Source: Desulfocarbo indianensis (GTDB taxonomy: Bacteria; Desulfobacterota; Desulfarculia; Desulfarculales; Desulfarculaceae). From it: a stretch of DNA of 64,000 bases. A program made the translations under genes and the position numbers. Positions 9,312-18,101 of the stretch are shown in pieces. The DNA lies in assembly GCA_001184205.1 (NCBI GenBank), contig LBMP01000008.1, forward strand, positions 1-64,000, given 5' to 3'. The notes beneath the pieces are model-generated. The model searched no databases. It saw nothing but the letters and a program-made list of their open reading frames with translations, and had not been told where the DNA came from. Positions within the stretch are counted from its first letter, which is position 1; each line of letters opens with the position of its first letter.

Positions 9312-10331
9312 GTGACTGACAAAGATGACATGTTACGCAGAATACTTACCCTGATCGATGAGAGTGGGAATGACGTCGCCAAAAGGGTTGCGCACGAGTT
9401 TGGCGTTTCCCGTCAAACTGCCAATACATATCTTAAAGAGTTGCTGAGTAAAAAACAAATCAGCGCGGAAGGCAAAACCAAGGCAAGGTTCTACAGCCTG
9501 GCGAACACCCAGCGCGAGGTGAAATCATATAACTGCGAGGGCCTGGAAGAAGACAGGGTATGGCAGGAGGTTTTTGCGCCGGTGGTGGCTGACTTGCCTG
9601 AAAACGTTCGTGACATATGGCGCTACGGGGTGACGGAAATGGTTAACAACGCAGTTGACCATTCCGGTTCACCTGGCGTGATAGTTACCGTTGAACAAAA
9701 CGCGCTTTACACTAAAGGATGGGTAATTGATGAAGGCGAAGGGATTTTTAACAAGATTCAGCGTGAATTAGGTCTGTACGATCCCCGCCAAGCCATCCTG
9801 GAGCTGGCCAAAGGCAAGCTTACCACCGATCCGGAACACCATACCGGCGAGGGTATATTCTTCACTTCCAAGGTTTTCGATAAATTTATAATAGTTTCCG
9901 GAACATTAGGCTTCATACATGTTGATGGGGACCAAGACTGGTTTTTAGAAAATTCTTCAGATGAACAAGGAACAAATGTGTCTATGCGTTTGTCCAACGA
10001 TAGTGAACGCATTCTGAAAAACGTGTTTGATGAATTCGCGCCGCCGGAAGAATTTTCGTTTGCCAAAACCATTGTCCCGGTGCGTTTGGCCCAATACGAA
10101 GGGGAAAAGCTGGTATCGCGCTCACAAGCAAAACGCCTTTATCAGCGATTCGAAAGATTCAGTAATGTCGTTCTTGACTTTGAAGGCGTTTCCGAGATTG
10201 GTCAGGCTTTTGCCGATGAATTGTTCCGGGTTTTCGTTTTGGAGCACCCAACCGTGGAGCTGATACCAGTCAAAACGACGGAAGCGGTTTCTCAAATGAT
10301 CAAACGCGCCCAGGCCAGAGCGGCTGAATAA
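9312..10331 (+). CDS. Winged-helix / HATPase / STAS-like DUF4325 regulator
   Basis: 339 aa. Residues 1-60 form a winged-helix DNA-binding domain (FGVSRQTANTYLKELL recognition helix). About 95-200 is a GHKL ATPase fold with N-box EMVNNAVDHS (E109, N113), G1 DEGEG (140-144) and HTGEGIFF (about 176). About 255-335 matches the STAS-like DUF4325 domain (VVLDFEGVSEIGQAFADELFR). No phospho-accepting His domain, so it is not a classic kinase; it looks like an anti-sigma-type ATPase and a STAS-like module joined to a DNA-binding head. The start is GTG with TAGGAG 5 bases upstream. Base composition is lower in GC than the neighbours, suggesting transfer. The TTGACAAT repeats just upstream suggest autoregulation (inference). 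Confidence 0.8.
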   Translation: MTDKDDMLRRILTLIDESGNDVAKRVAHEFGVSRQTANTYLKELLSKKQISAEGKTKARFYSLANTQREVKSYNCEGLEEDRVWQEVFAPVVADLPENVRDIWRYGVTEMVNNAVDHSGSPGVIVTVEQNALYTKGWVIDEGEGIFNKIQRELGLYDPRQAILELAKGKLTTDPEHHTGEGIFFTSKVFDKFIIVSGTLGFIHVDGDQDWFLENSSDEQGTNVSMRLSNDSERILKNVFDEFAPPEEFSFAKTIVPVRLAQYEGEKLVSRSQAKRLYQRFERFSNVVLDFEGVSEIGQAFADELFRVFVLEHPTVELIPVKTTEAVSQMIKRAQARAAE

Positions 10332-10559
10332 AGGGAAGGGATTTCTACAAGACCAGCCCGGACTTTGTGTTACTTGGGCCGCGCTTTCGTTTTTCTTTTT
10401 TTCATGTTTCTTCTCTGTTTTGACTCTTCACCAGCTTTCCCCAAGGTTTACAAGCGCCTTGCCCTGTGATAGATACGTGCAATTGGCCTTTTCCGGCCTT
10501 GCCGGAGTAAACCTTCGACCTTCCGCCGGGTTGCGCGGCGGTGATAAGCGTTTGACAAC

Positions 10560-13067
10560 ATGAGCCAAAGCAGCAATATGCCGGACGAGCGCTACGATCC
10601 GGCCCAGGTGGAGCCCCGCTGGCAGGAGCGCTGGAACCAGGCCGGCGCCTTCAAGGTGGCTGAGGACCCAGGCAAGCCCAAGTATTACTGCCTGGAAATG
10701 TTTCCCTATCCCTCGGGCCGCATTCACATGGGCCACGTGCGCAACTACAGCATCGGCGACGGGCTCTCCCGCTTTTTGCGCATGCGCGGCTTCAACGTGC
10801 TGCACCCCATGGGCTGGGACGCCTTTGGCATGCCGGCCGAGAACGCGGCCATCGCCCACGACTCCCACCCGGCCACCTGGACCTACGACAACATCGATTT
10901 CATGCGGGCCCAACTGAAAAAGCTGGGCTTCTCCTATGATTGGGAGCGCGAGCTGGCCACCTGCGATCCCTCCTACTACCGCTGGGAGCAGCGGGTCTTC
11001 ATAGAAATGTGGAACCGGGGCCTGGTCTACCGCAAAAAGACCTTGGCCAACTGGTGCGAGACCTGCAAGACCGTCCTGGCCAACGAGCAGGTGGAGCAGG
11101 GCCTGTGCTGGCGCTGTTCCCAGCCGGTGGCCCAGAAGAGCATCGCCAGCTATTTCTTCAAGATCACCGAGTACGCCGAGGAGCTCTTGGAGTGGCTGGA
11201 CAAGATGCCCGGCTGGCCCGAGCGGGTGCTCACCATGCAGCGCCACTGGATCGGCAAGTCCTACGGCGCGGAGATCGTTTTCCCCTTGTGGGACCATCCC
11301 GGCGAGATAAAGGTCTTCACCACCAGGGCCGACACCCTGTTCGGCGCCACCTTCATGAGCCTGGCCCCGGAGCACCCCCTGGCCGTGGAGCTGAGCCAGG
11401 GCACCGGCCAGGAGCAGGCGGTGAAGGATTTCATCGACAAGGTGAAACGGCAGTCATTCGCCGACCGGGCCGATGAAAAGAACAAGGAAGGCGTTTTCAC
11501 CGGGGTGTACTGCAAGAACCCGGTCACCGGCTTCAAGATGCCGGTGTTCGTGGCCAACTTCGTGCTCATGGAATACGGCACCGGCGCGGTGATGGCGGTG
11601 CCCACCCACGATCAGCGCGACTTCGAGTTCGCCCGGAAATACGGGCTGGAGCTCAAGGAGGTGATCGTGGGGCCCGAGGGCCCCATGGGCGTGGAGAACA
11701 TGACCCAGGCCTTCACCGACTACGGCGCGCTGATCAACTCCGGCAAGTTCGACGGCATGACCAGCGCGGACGCCAAGCGGGCCATCGCCGCCGAACTGGC
11801 CGGCCAGGGCCTGGGCAAGGAGACGGTCAATTTCCGGCTGCGGGATTGGGGCATCAGCCGCCAGCGCTACTGGGGCGCGCCCATTCCCATGATCCATTGC
11901 GATAAATGCGGCCTGGTGCCGGTGCCCATGGACGATCTGCCCGTGGTGCTGCCCCTGGACGCCCAGTTGCCGCCCACCGGCGGTTCGCCCTTGCCCCATC
12001 TGGAAGATTGGCTCAAGGTGGCCTGCCCCTCCTGCGGCGGCCAGGGCCGGCGCGAGGCGGATACCATGGACACCTTCGTGGAGTCGTCCTGGTATTTCGC
12101 GCGCTATTCCTGCCCGGATTACGGCGACGGCCCCCTGGACCCGGAGCGCTCGGGCTACTGGATGCCGGTGGACCAGTACATCGGCGGCATCGAGCACGCG
12201 GTGCTGCATCTTTTGTATTCGCGCTTCTTCACCAAGGTGCTGCGCGACCTGGGCTACCTCAAGGTGGACGAGCCCTTCACCAAGCTGCTCACCCAGGGTA
12301 TGGTCATCAAGGACGGCTCCAAGATGTCCAAGTCCAAGGGCAACGTGGTGGACCCCGACGAGATGGTCAAGCGCTACGGGGCCGACACGGTGCGGGTGTT
12401 CATGCTTTTCGCCGCGCCGCCGGAGCGCGACCTGGATTGGTCCGAGCAGGGCGTGGAAGGGGCCAGCCGCTTCCTGCAACGCCTGTGGCGGGTGGCCACC
12501 CTGGTGGCCGGGCAATCCGCCGCGGGCGAGGCCTTGCCCGCCAACGGCCTGGCCGAAGGCCCCTTGAAGGACCTGCACGCCAAGACCCACGAGACCATCA
12601 AGAAGGTGAGCGAGGACATTGCCGAGCGCTACCAGTTCAACACGGCCATCGCGGCGGTGATGGAGCTGGTGAACCAGATCAGCCTGGTGGAGCAGGATGA
12701 GGCCCTGGCCGGCGCGGAAGGCCGCGCCGCGGCCCTGCGCGAGGCGGTGGAGGCGGCGGTGACCCTCATCAGCCCCATGGCCCCCCACATCGCCGACGAG
12801 TTGTGGGAGCGCCTGGGCGGAGAGGGCTTCTTGATCGACCGGCCCTGGCCGGTTTATGATGACAAGGCCTTGGTTAAGGCCGAAAAGCTGGTGGTGGTGC
12901 AGGTCAACGGCAAGAAGCGCGCCGAGCTGACCCTGCCGGCCGAGGCCGGGGACCAGGCGATGAAGGACGCGGCCCTGGCCGACCCCAAGGTGCAGAGCTT
13001 TCTCGAGGGCAAGCCGGTCAAGAAGGTGATCCTGGTCCAGGGCAAGCTGGTCAACATAGTGGTGTAG
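10560..13067 (+). CDS. leuS: Leucyl-tRNA synthetase
   Basis: 835 aa, normal length for bacterial LeuRS. The class I signature HMGH stands at residues 56-59 (context [16 protein letters not shown]) and KMSKS at 588-592. Between them lies the CP1 editing domain (about 225-420) with the [18 protein letters not shown] stretch, and a Zn-ribbon-like CETC...CWRC cluster near 165-190. It attaches leucine to tRNA-Leu in the cytoplasm. No Shine-Dalgarno is clear before the ATG at 10560; the next in-frame ATG (10578) is not better. It leads the run leuS-lptE-holA. No T-box or leucine-rich leader peptide is visible upstream. Confidence 0.97.
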   Translation: MSQSSNMPDERYDPAQVEPRWQERWNQAGAFKVAEDPGKPKYYCLEMFPYPSGRIHMGHVRNYSIGDGLSRFLRMRGFNVLHPMGWDAFGMPAENAAIAHDSHPATWTYDNIDFMRAQLKKLGFSYDWERELATCDPSYYRWEQRVFIEMWNRGLVYRKKTLANWCETCKTVLANEQVEQGLCWRCSQPVAQKSIASYFFKITEYAEELLEWLDKMPGWPERVLTMQRHWIGKSYGAEIVFPLWDHPGEIKVFTTRADTLFGATFMSLAPEHPLAVELSQGTGQEQAVKDFIDKVKRQSFADRADEKNKEGVFTGVYCKNPVTGFKMPVFVANFVLMEYGTGAVMAVPTHDQRDFEFARKYGLELKEVIVGPEGPMGVENMTQAFTDYGALINSGKFDGMTSADAKRAIAAELAGQGLGKETVNFRLRDWGISRQRYWGAPIPMIHCDKCGLVPVPMDDLPVVLPLDAQLPPTGGSPLPHLEDWLKVACPSCGGQGRREADTMDTFVESSWYFARYSCPDYGDGPLDPERSGYWMPVDQYIGGIEHAVLHLLYSRFFTKVLRDLGYLKVDEPFTKLLTQGMVIKDGSKMSKSKGNVVDPDEMVKRYGADTVRVFMLFAAPPERDLDWSEQGVEGASRFLQRLWRVATLVAGQSAAGEALPANGLAEGPLKDLHAKTHETIKKVSEDIAERYQFNTAIAAVMELVNQISLVEQDEALAGAEGRAAALREAVEAAVTLISPMAPHIADELWERLGGEGFLIDRPWPVYDDKALVKAEKLVVVQVNGKKRAELTLPAEAGDQAMKDAALADPKVQSFLEGKPVKKVILVQGKLVNIVV

Positions 13068-13129
13068 ATTAGCGGGCGCTCCCCCAGGGGCCCGCCTGAA
13101 ATATTTTATACATGGCAAGGGAGGCGGCG

Positions 13130-13651
13130 GTGAAAAAATTCCTGATCCTGGTATGCCTGATTAGCGTGCTGGCGGCCGGGCTTTTGGGTTGCGGCTACAA
13201 CTTCCGGGGCAAGACCAACAATCTGCCTTCCGACGTGCGCACCATCGCGGTGCCGGTGTTCAAGAACAACACCGGCGAGACCCGCATAGAGAGCACCTTC
13301 ACCGACCAGACCATCTTCCAGTTCACCCGCAGCCAGATTCTGCGGGTGGTGGGCGAGAACCAGGCCGACGCGGTGCTGAGGGGCACCATCACCAGGGCCG
13401 ACGTGGAGGACGTGGCCTTCACCGCCCAGGAGACCTCGCAAAGGCGGCGCATCACCATCGCCGTCAAGGCGGTGCTCACCCGCACCAAGGACGGCAAGAT
13501 CTTGTGGCAGCGCCACGAGCTTAAGCAGCAGCGCACCTACACGGTGGGCTCCAGCCCCCAGACCAACGAGTCCAACAAAATGGTGGCCGTGGCCGAGCTG
13601 GCCAAGTCCATGGCCCAGACCCTGCACGACTCGGTGTTCGAGAACTTCTAG
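13130..13651 (+). CDS. lptE: LPS-assembly lipoprotein LptE
   Basis: 173 aa lipoprotein of the LptE family. A lipoprotein signal peptide ends in LLGC with lipidated Cys21, followed by GYNFRGK, the typical GY.(F/H) beginning of mature LptE. The body is one compact domain with TIAVPVFKNNT and a C-terminal alpha helix. LptE plugs the LptD beta-barrel at the outer membrane and helps deliver LPS to the surface. The GTG start at 13130 has AAGGGAGG 5 bases upstream; an ATG at 13112 would place that ribosome site inside the gene. The position between leuS and holA is the usual proteobacterial one, which supports the assignment. Confidence 0.88.
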   Translation: MKKFLILVCLISVLAAGLLGCGYNFRGKTNNLPSDVRTIAVPVFKNNTGETRIESTFTDQTIFQFTRSQILRVVGENQADAVLRGTITRADVEDVAFTAQETSQRRRITIAVKAVLTRTKDGKILWQRHELKQQRTYTVGSSPQTNESNKMVAVAELAKSMAQTLHDSVFENF

Positions 13652-13666
13652 GCGGGGAGGGGGCCC

Positions 13667-14692
13667 ATGGCCTCCGGGCCGGCAGATAAAAAACCCGCCG
13701 ACCTGGCCGGCCTGCCCTGGCCGGAATTGGCGGGGGACAAGCTGGGCCCGCTCTACGGCGTGTTCGGGGAGGAGGACTTTCTGCTGAACCAGGCGCTGGA
13801 GGTCTTCATGACCGCGCCGGCCTTCAGCCAGAACCCCTCCCTGAACGTGGAGCGCTTCCATGCCTCCGACACCCTGCCGGGCCGGGTGCTGGAAAGCGCC
13901 CGCACCCTGCCTTTTTTAGGCGCGCGCCGCCTGGTCATCATCCAGGAGACGGACTTCTACAAAACCGCCCAGCTCAACGAGTTCACCCCTTATCTGGACG
14001 ACCCCGCGCCCTCGGCCTGCCTGGTGTTCGCCGGGGCCAAGCTGAACATGACCACCCGCTTCGCCAAGGCCTTGAGCAAGGCGGGCAAGGTGCACGTCTT
14101 CAAGCGCATGTATCCCCGGGAATTGGCGCCCTGGCTGGGGCAGCGGGCCCAGGCCAGGGGCAAGAAGCTGGAGGGACCGGCCGCGGCCCATCTGGCCGAG
14201 CTGGCCGGCCTGGGCTTGGGCGCCCTGGATTCGGAGCTGGAAAAGCTCTCGCTCTACGTGGGCAAGAAGCCCAGCATCGGCCAGGAGGACGTGCGCCAGG
14301 TGATGGGGCGGGGGCGGCTCTACGGCATCTTCGATTTCACCGACGCCCTGGCCGCGGGCGAACTGGCCCGGGCGCTCACCGCCTATGACCAGCTGGATTC
14401 CCTGGGCGAGCCGGCGGTGAAGGTGCTGGCCATGGTGACCCGGCTGTTCCGCCAGCTTTTGGAGGCCCGGACCGTCTTGGACGCCGGCGGCGGGCCGGGC
14501 GAGGTGCAGAGAACCCTGCGCACGCCGCCCTCGGCCACCAAGACCCTCACCCAGCGGGCCAGCCAGGAAAGCGCCGGCCGGCTTTCCGACCGCCTGGAAG
14601 ACATCCTGAAGGCAGACGTGGCGCTCAAATCATCGCCCGGCGCGGACCGGGTGATAATGGAGCGCCTCATCATGGACCTATGCGCGCTGTAG
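13667..14692 (+). CDS. holA: DNA polymerase III delta subunit
   Basis: 341 aa, the usual length of HolA. The N-terminal P-loop-like AAA+ fold begins LGPLYGVFGEEDFLLNQAL and continues with RTLPFLGARRLVIIQE; the middle carries the ELEKL..Y segment and the FDFTDAL motif; the C-terminal helical collar includes VLAMVTRLFRQLL. The delta subunit opens the beta clamp within the clamp-loader complex. It starts 15 bases after lptE with GGGGAGG upstream, so the two are probably cotranscribed. A GC hairpin shared with the convergent rpsT gene follows. Confidence 0.9.
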   Translation: MASGPADKKPADLAGLPWPELAGDKLGPLYGVFGEEDFLLNQALEVFMTAPAFSQNPSLNVERFHASDTLPGRVLESARTLPFLGARRLVIIQETDFYKTAQLNEFTPYLDDPAPSACLVFAGAKLNMTTRFAKALSKAGKVHVFKRMYPRELAPWLGQRAQARGKKLEGPAAAHLAELAGLGLGALDSELEKLSLYVGKKPSIGQEDVRQVMGRGRLYGIFDFTDALAAGELARALTAYDQLDSLGEPAVKVLAMVTRLFRQLLEARTVLDAGGGPGEVQRTLRTPPSATKTLTQRASQESAGRLSDRLEDILKADVALKSSPGADRVIMERLIMDLCAL

Positions 14693-14711
14693 GCGACAGG
14701 GCAATACAAAT

Positions 14712-14746
14712 CCCCCGCCAGCCGCGATGCGAGGCCGGGCGGGGGG
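14712..14746. terminator. Terminator hairpin between holA and rpsT
   Basis: CCCCCGCC (14712-14719) pairs with GGCGGGGG (14738-14745), an 8-bp GC stem. On the minus strand it is followed by ATTTGTATT, a weak T-rich tail after rpsT. It probably serves both convergent genes. Confidence 0.55.
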
Positions 14747-14792
14747 TGAGCTGTTCGGGCGGGCTTCCCTGGCGGGAGCCCGGCCCAAAGGC

Positions 14793-15053
14793 TTAAAGGG
14801 CGTGGACCTGCTTGGCCAGCCTGGAAATCTTGCGCGAAGCGGCGCGCTTGGGCAAAACGCCCTTGCTGGCCGCCCTGTCGATGATGGGCTCGGCCGCCGA
14901 CAGCGCGGCGCGGGCGGCTTCCTGGTCTTTGGCCTCGAGGGCCTGGCGCACGGACTTGATGGCCCCGCGAACCCTGGTGCGGTAGGATTTGTTGCGCATC
15001 CGGCGCTTTTCATTTTGCCTGGCCCTTTTCAGGGCGGAAGCATGGTTGGCCAA
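14793..15053 (-). CDS. rpsT: 30S ribosomal protein S20
   Basis: 86 aa, very basic, beginning MANHASALKRARQNEKRR, the hallmark start of S20, with the RAASKGVLPKRAASRKISRLAK helix near the end. S20 binds 16S rRNA early in 30S assembly. It is transcribed alone on the minus strand between holA and murJ. A sigma-70-like promoter at 15273-15301 predicts a leader of about 210 nt, which contains two 45-bp repeat units. S20 synthesis is autoregulated at translation in E. coli, so a structured leader would fit, though that mechanism is not shown here. Confidence 0.97.
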   Translation of the reverse strand: MANHASALKRARQNEKRRMRNKSYRTRVRGAIKSVRQALEAKDQEAARAALSAAEPIIDRAASKGVLPKRAASRKISRLAKQVHAL

Positions 15054-15073
15054 CTTGTGATCCTCCTGATATT

Positions 15074-15163
15074 GACGTTCTACCGGGCGCTAACGATGAT
15101 GGCCGTGCCCGCGTGGCTGACGTTATACCGGGCCCCGTCCGTGACGGCTGTGCCCGCGTGGCG
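15074..15163. repeat. Two tandem imperfect 45-bp repeats in the rpsT leader
   Basis: Units 15074-15118 and 15119-15163 are directly adjacent and agree at about 35 of 45 positions. The best kept parts are GACGTT.TACCGGGC at the start and GTGCCCGCGTGGC at the end. They lie in the predicted rpsT 5' untranslated region and code for nothing recognisable. Confidence 0.75.
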
Positions 15164-15272
15164 GCCTGATCGCTCTCCATGGCCGACCAGCGGCGCTTGG
15201 CAACCCAACGGCCCGTTTCGTATTTTTTTGCTCAAGGGGTCCCCCGGACCCGGCTTGGATAGCAAGTCATTG

Positions 15273-15301
15273 TATTTAACCGGTGAATCGCGGTCTGTCA
15301 A
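15273..15301 (-). promoter_or_regulatory. Sigma-70-like promoter for rpsT
   Basis: On the minus strand a perfect -35 TTGACA (15296-15301) is followed after 16 bp by TTAAAT (15274-15279; 4 of 6 to consensus). It points at rpsT and starts only 13 bases from the murJ start codon on the other strand. Confidence 0.55.
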
Positions 15302-15313
15302 GTGGGTTTTCGC

Positions 15314-16885
15314 ATGAGCGGAGCCGAGGAAAAGCAAAAGGTTACCCGCGCCGCCGGGGTGGTGGGCGCGGCGACCCTGGCCTCGCGGGTGGGCGGCTTC
15401 ATCCGCGACCTGGTCATAGCCTATTTTTTCGGGGCCGGCCCGGCCGCGGACGCCTTTTTCGTGGCCTTCCGCATACCCAATCTTTTGCGCCGGCTCTTTG
15501 CCGAGGGCGCGCTCACCATTTCGTTCATCCCGGTATATACCGAGGTTTTAAAGCAAAAAGGCAAGGAGGAGGCCTTTCTCCTGGCCAGGAGCACCTACGG
15601 CCTTTTGGCGGCGATTCTTTTGGCGGTGTGCCTGTTGGGCGCGGTTTTCGCGCCGGAGGTGGTGCGGGCGATGGCCCCCGGCTTCGCGCCGGAAGGGGAA
15701 TCCTATGGCCTGGCCGTGACCCTGACCCGCTGGTGCCTGCCCTATATTTTCTTCGTGAGCCTCACCGCCCTGGCCGCCGGGGTTTTGAACTCCATGGGAC
15801 ATTTTTTCGCCCCGGCCGCCTCGCCGGTGGTGCTCAACCTCTGCCTCATCGCCAGCGCCGCGGTCCTGGCCCCCCGCATGGACCCGCCGGTGCTGAGCCT
15901 GGCGGTGGGCGTGATCCTGGGCGGCCTGGGCCAGCTCCTGATGCAGCTGCCCTACCTCAGGGCCAAGGGCCTCAGCCTCAAACCCGCCTGGGATTTGGCC
16001 AACCCCGCCCTGCGCCGGGTGGCCAAGCTGGCCGCGCCGGCGGCTTTCGGCGCGGCGGTGTACCAGCTCACGGTGTTCATCAACACGGTGCTGGCTTCGC
16101 TCCTGCCCAGCGGCAGCGTGAGCTATCTTTACTACGCCGACCGCCTCATCGAGTTTCCCCTGGGCATCTTCGCCATCGCGGTTTCCACCGCCATCTTGCC
16201 CAGCCTCTCCCGCCAGGCCGCGGACCAGGACCACGCCGCGCTCATAGACACCATGGGCTTCGGGCTCAGGCTCACCATGTTCATCAACCTGCCGGCCATG
16301 GCGGGGCTGATCGTGCTGGCCAAGCCCCTGGTGCTGCTTTTGTTCGCCCGGGGCCAGTTCGGCGCTGCCGAGGCGGTTGCCACGGCCGGGGCCCTGTGGG
16401 GCTACGCCGCGGGCTTGTGGGCCTTCGCCGCCCTGCGCTCGGTGCTGCCGGCCTTTTACGCCCTGAAGGACACCCGCACCCCGGTGAAGGTGGGCCTTAT
16501 AACCCTGGCGATAAACCTGGCGGCCAGCCTGGCGCTCATGGGGCCTTTGCAGCACGTGGGCCTGGCTCTGGCCACCTCCATCTCCGGGGCGGCCAATCTG
16601 GGCATCCTCTTGTGGCTCTTGCGGCGGCGGCTGGGGCCCCTGGGCGGGCGGGCGCTGGTCAAGTCCATGGCCAAGGCGGGCCTGGCCTCCCTCATCATGG
16701 CGGCGGCGGTGGCGGCGGCGGCCTATGGCCCGGATTGGGGGGAGGCGGGCGGCCTATTAAAGCGCGTGGCCCGACCCCTGGCCGGCGTGGCGGTGGGAGC
16801 CGTGGTGTTCCTGCTGGCGGCCTGGGCCATGCGATTGCCGGAATTGCGCGAACTGAGAGGAATATTACGGCGCCGCCCGTCCTGA
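15314..16885 (+). CDS. murJ: Lipid II flippase MurJ (MviN)
   Basis: 523 aa integral membrane protein with about 14 hydrophobic segments. The N-terminal region contains the family signature ASRVGGFIRDLVIAYFFGAGPAADAFFVAFRIPNLLRRLFAEGA, including the conserved arginines and acidic residue of the central cavity. MurJ flips lipid II from the cytoplasmic to the periplasmic face of the inner membrane for peptidoglycan synthesis. The ATG at 15314 is preferred; a GTG at 15302 would add four residues. It is divergent from rpsT and ends before an unrelated small membrane gene. Confidence 0.95.
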   Translation: MSGAEEKQKVTRAAGVVGAATLASRVGGFIRDLVIAYFFGAGPAADAFFVAFRIPNLLRRLFAEGALTISFIPVYTEVLKQKGKEEAFLLARSTYGLLAAILLAVCLLGAVFAPEVVRAMAPGFAPEGESYGLAVTLTRWCLPYIFFVSLTALAAGVLNSMGHFFAPAASPVVLNLCLIASAAVLAPRMDPPVLSLAVGVILGGLGQLLMQLPYLRAKGLSLKPAWDLANPALRRVAKLAAPAAFGAAVYQLTVFINTVLASLLPSGSVSYLYYADRLIEFPLGIFAIAVSTAILPSLSRQAADQDHAALIDTMGFGLRLTMFINLPAMAGLIVLAKPLVLLLFARGQFGAAEAVATAGALWGYAAGLWAFAALRSVLPAFYALKDTRTPVKVGLITLAINLAASLALMGPLQHVGLALATSISGAANLGILLWLLRRRLGPLGGRALVKSMAKAGLASLIMAAAVAAAAYGPDWGEAGGLLKRVARPLAGVAVGAVVFLLAAWAMRLPELRELRGILRRRPS

Positions 16886-17044
16886 GCCGGCGGGAAAGTT
16901 CGCTTTTTCCCTGGGCAAACCATCGCATTTTTTTAAATTCCATTGTAAACTGGTAATAAATATCCGAAGGCATCCTCTGACCCATGGCAATAACCCGTTA
17001 GCCTGCCCCGTGCCAGACACCAGCATATTCAAGCGGCTACGGAA

Positions 17045-17593
17045 ATGCCAAGCAAAGCCACCGCCTCTTCAGAATTCCTGCCCAAGGCCGTCCAACCCTT
17101 GCGCCTCGGCCCCGCCGCCTGGGAGGCGATAATCGTGATCAGTCTGGCGATCGCGGTTTACCTGCTTTCGTCCAAGTATGACCTGCTGGAAAAATTCGTG
17201 GAGTTTTCCAGGGAGCACGAGGAGCGGGAACTGGACGAGTTCCTGATGGTGGGGCTGTTTTTTCTGCTGTATCTGATTTTTTTGGCGCTGCGCAAACAGC
17301 ATGCCTTGAAGAAAGCCAACCTGAGCCTGCTGCAGAGCAACCAGGAACTGCGCCAGGCCATCGACGAGGTGCACGAGCTGCGCAGGATCATCCCCATCTG
17401 CGCCCGCTGCAAAAAAGTCAGGGAAGATGACGGCTATTGGCACATGGTGGACGATTACCTGCGCCGCCACACCAGCCTGAAATTCACCCACGGCATCTGC
17501 CCCGAGTGTTTCGCCATTCTCTATCCGGATTTGAAGCTGCCCGACGCGGGCTTGGAACCGCCGGCTGATTCCAGCCAGGCTGAAAACGTCTGA
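17045..17593 (+). CDS. Two-TM protein with coiled coil and ICARCKK / ICPEC cassette
   Basis: 182 aa. Two hydrophobic segments (about 27-43 and 72-90) are followed by a coiled coil (about 92-115, KKANLSLLQSNQELRQAIDEVHEL) and then a module with IPICARCKKVREDDGYWHMVDDYL and THGICPECFAILYP. The same module, with two CxxC pairs and a YW between them, is familiar as a C-terminal piece of many PAS/GGDEF/kinase sensors in Desulfobacterota, where it follows a coiled coil. Here it stands alone on a membrane anchor. The four Cys could bind Zn or sense redox; that is inference. The gene is monocistronic, closed by a strong hairpin at 17601. Confidence 0.7.
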   Translation: MPSKATASSEFLPKAVQPLRLGPAAWEAIIVISLAIAVYLLSSKYDLLEKFVEFSREHEERELDEFLMVGLFFLLYLIFLALRKQHALKKANLSLLQSNQELRQAIDEVHELRRIIPICARCKKVREDDGYWHMVDDYLRRHTSLKFTHGICPECFAILYPDLKLPDAGLEPPADSSQAENV

Positions 17594-17600
17594 AGCAAGG

Positions 17601-17626
17601 GGCTGGGCGGATGAACCCGCCCAGCC
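17601..17626. terminator. Strong hairpin between convergent genes
   Basis: GGCTGGGCGG (17601-17610) and CCGCCCAGCC (17617-17626) form a perfect 10-bp stem with a 6-nt loop, 8 bases past the upstream stop. No T-tract on either strand. Confidence 0.5.
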
Positions 17627-17661
17627 AGCGTTGGAACTCGCTCACGAACCTGGGCGGGCGT

Positions 17662-17967
17662 TTAGTGTTCCGGCGAATCCAGGCGTTCCCTTAGTATGCC
17701 TTCCGGGTCCACCAAATAAACGGCGAAACCGTCCTTGCGGGCCTCTTCCAGAAGGCCTTCCCGGTGGATGGCCTCGGCTTGGCGCTTGCCTTCGCCTTTG
17801 GGCAGGCGGCCCAAAAGCATGAGGGCATCTTCCTTGGTGTCGCAGACGGGCAGAAAAGGCGCGCCTTCAGGGGTGCTGAGCCCCACGAAGGTTTCATCCT
17901 GGCCTGGTTGCTGCTCGGTAATCACCCATACATATTTAGTGGAATCAACCTTTGGGGCGTCGTTCAT
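17662..17967 (-). CDS. Small hypothetical protein
   Basis: 101 aa, family not recognised. It begins MNDAPKVDSTKYVWVITEQQPGQDETFVGL, looks soluble, with a central PFLPVCDTKEDALMLLGRLPKGEGKRQAEAI and a C-terminal DGFAVYLVDPEGILRERL strand-helix. The pattern of a short beta strand followed by an alternating alpha/beta C-terminus suggests a compact single domain. The start at 17967 has AGGGAG 9 bases upstream; a longer frame to 18045 has no ribosome site. It lies downstream of, and on the same strand as, the transglycosylase at 18102, after a gap of ~130 bases. Confidence 0.6.
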   Translation of the reverse strand: MNDAPKVDSTKYVWVITEQQPGQDETFVGLSTPEGAPFLPVCDTKEDALMLLGRLPKGEGKRQAEAIHREGLLEEARKDGFAVYLVDPEGILRERLDSPEH

Positions 17968-18101
17968 GCTGAACTCCCTGGGTTGCGATACGCTCTTGAG
18001 ACCGCATCGGCGGTGAAATGAAAAATAAATTAGACAATTCTCCAACGTGAGACGCCCCCAGTCAAGTGCGGGGGAGGGGAAGGGGCGGGAAAACGAGGTT
18101 T

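Noticed and set aside
10332-10559. T-box or leucine leader peptide before leuS
   Set aside because: No T-box sequence, specifier loop or Leu-codon run; only a short TCCGGC/GCCGGA hairpin and a T-rich patch.
11454-13118. Long minus-strand frame across leuS
   Set aside because: Same reasoning: the plus strand encodes an intact LeuRS and the antisense product is low complexity.
15080-15337. Small minus-strand frame over the rpsT promoter region
   Set aside because: It crosses the rpsT promoter and leader repeats, has no ribosome site and no recognisable product.
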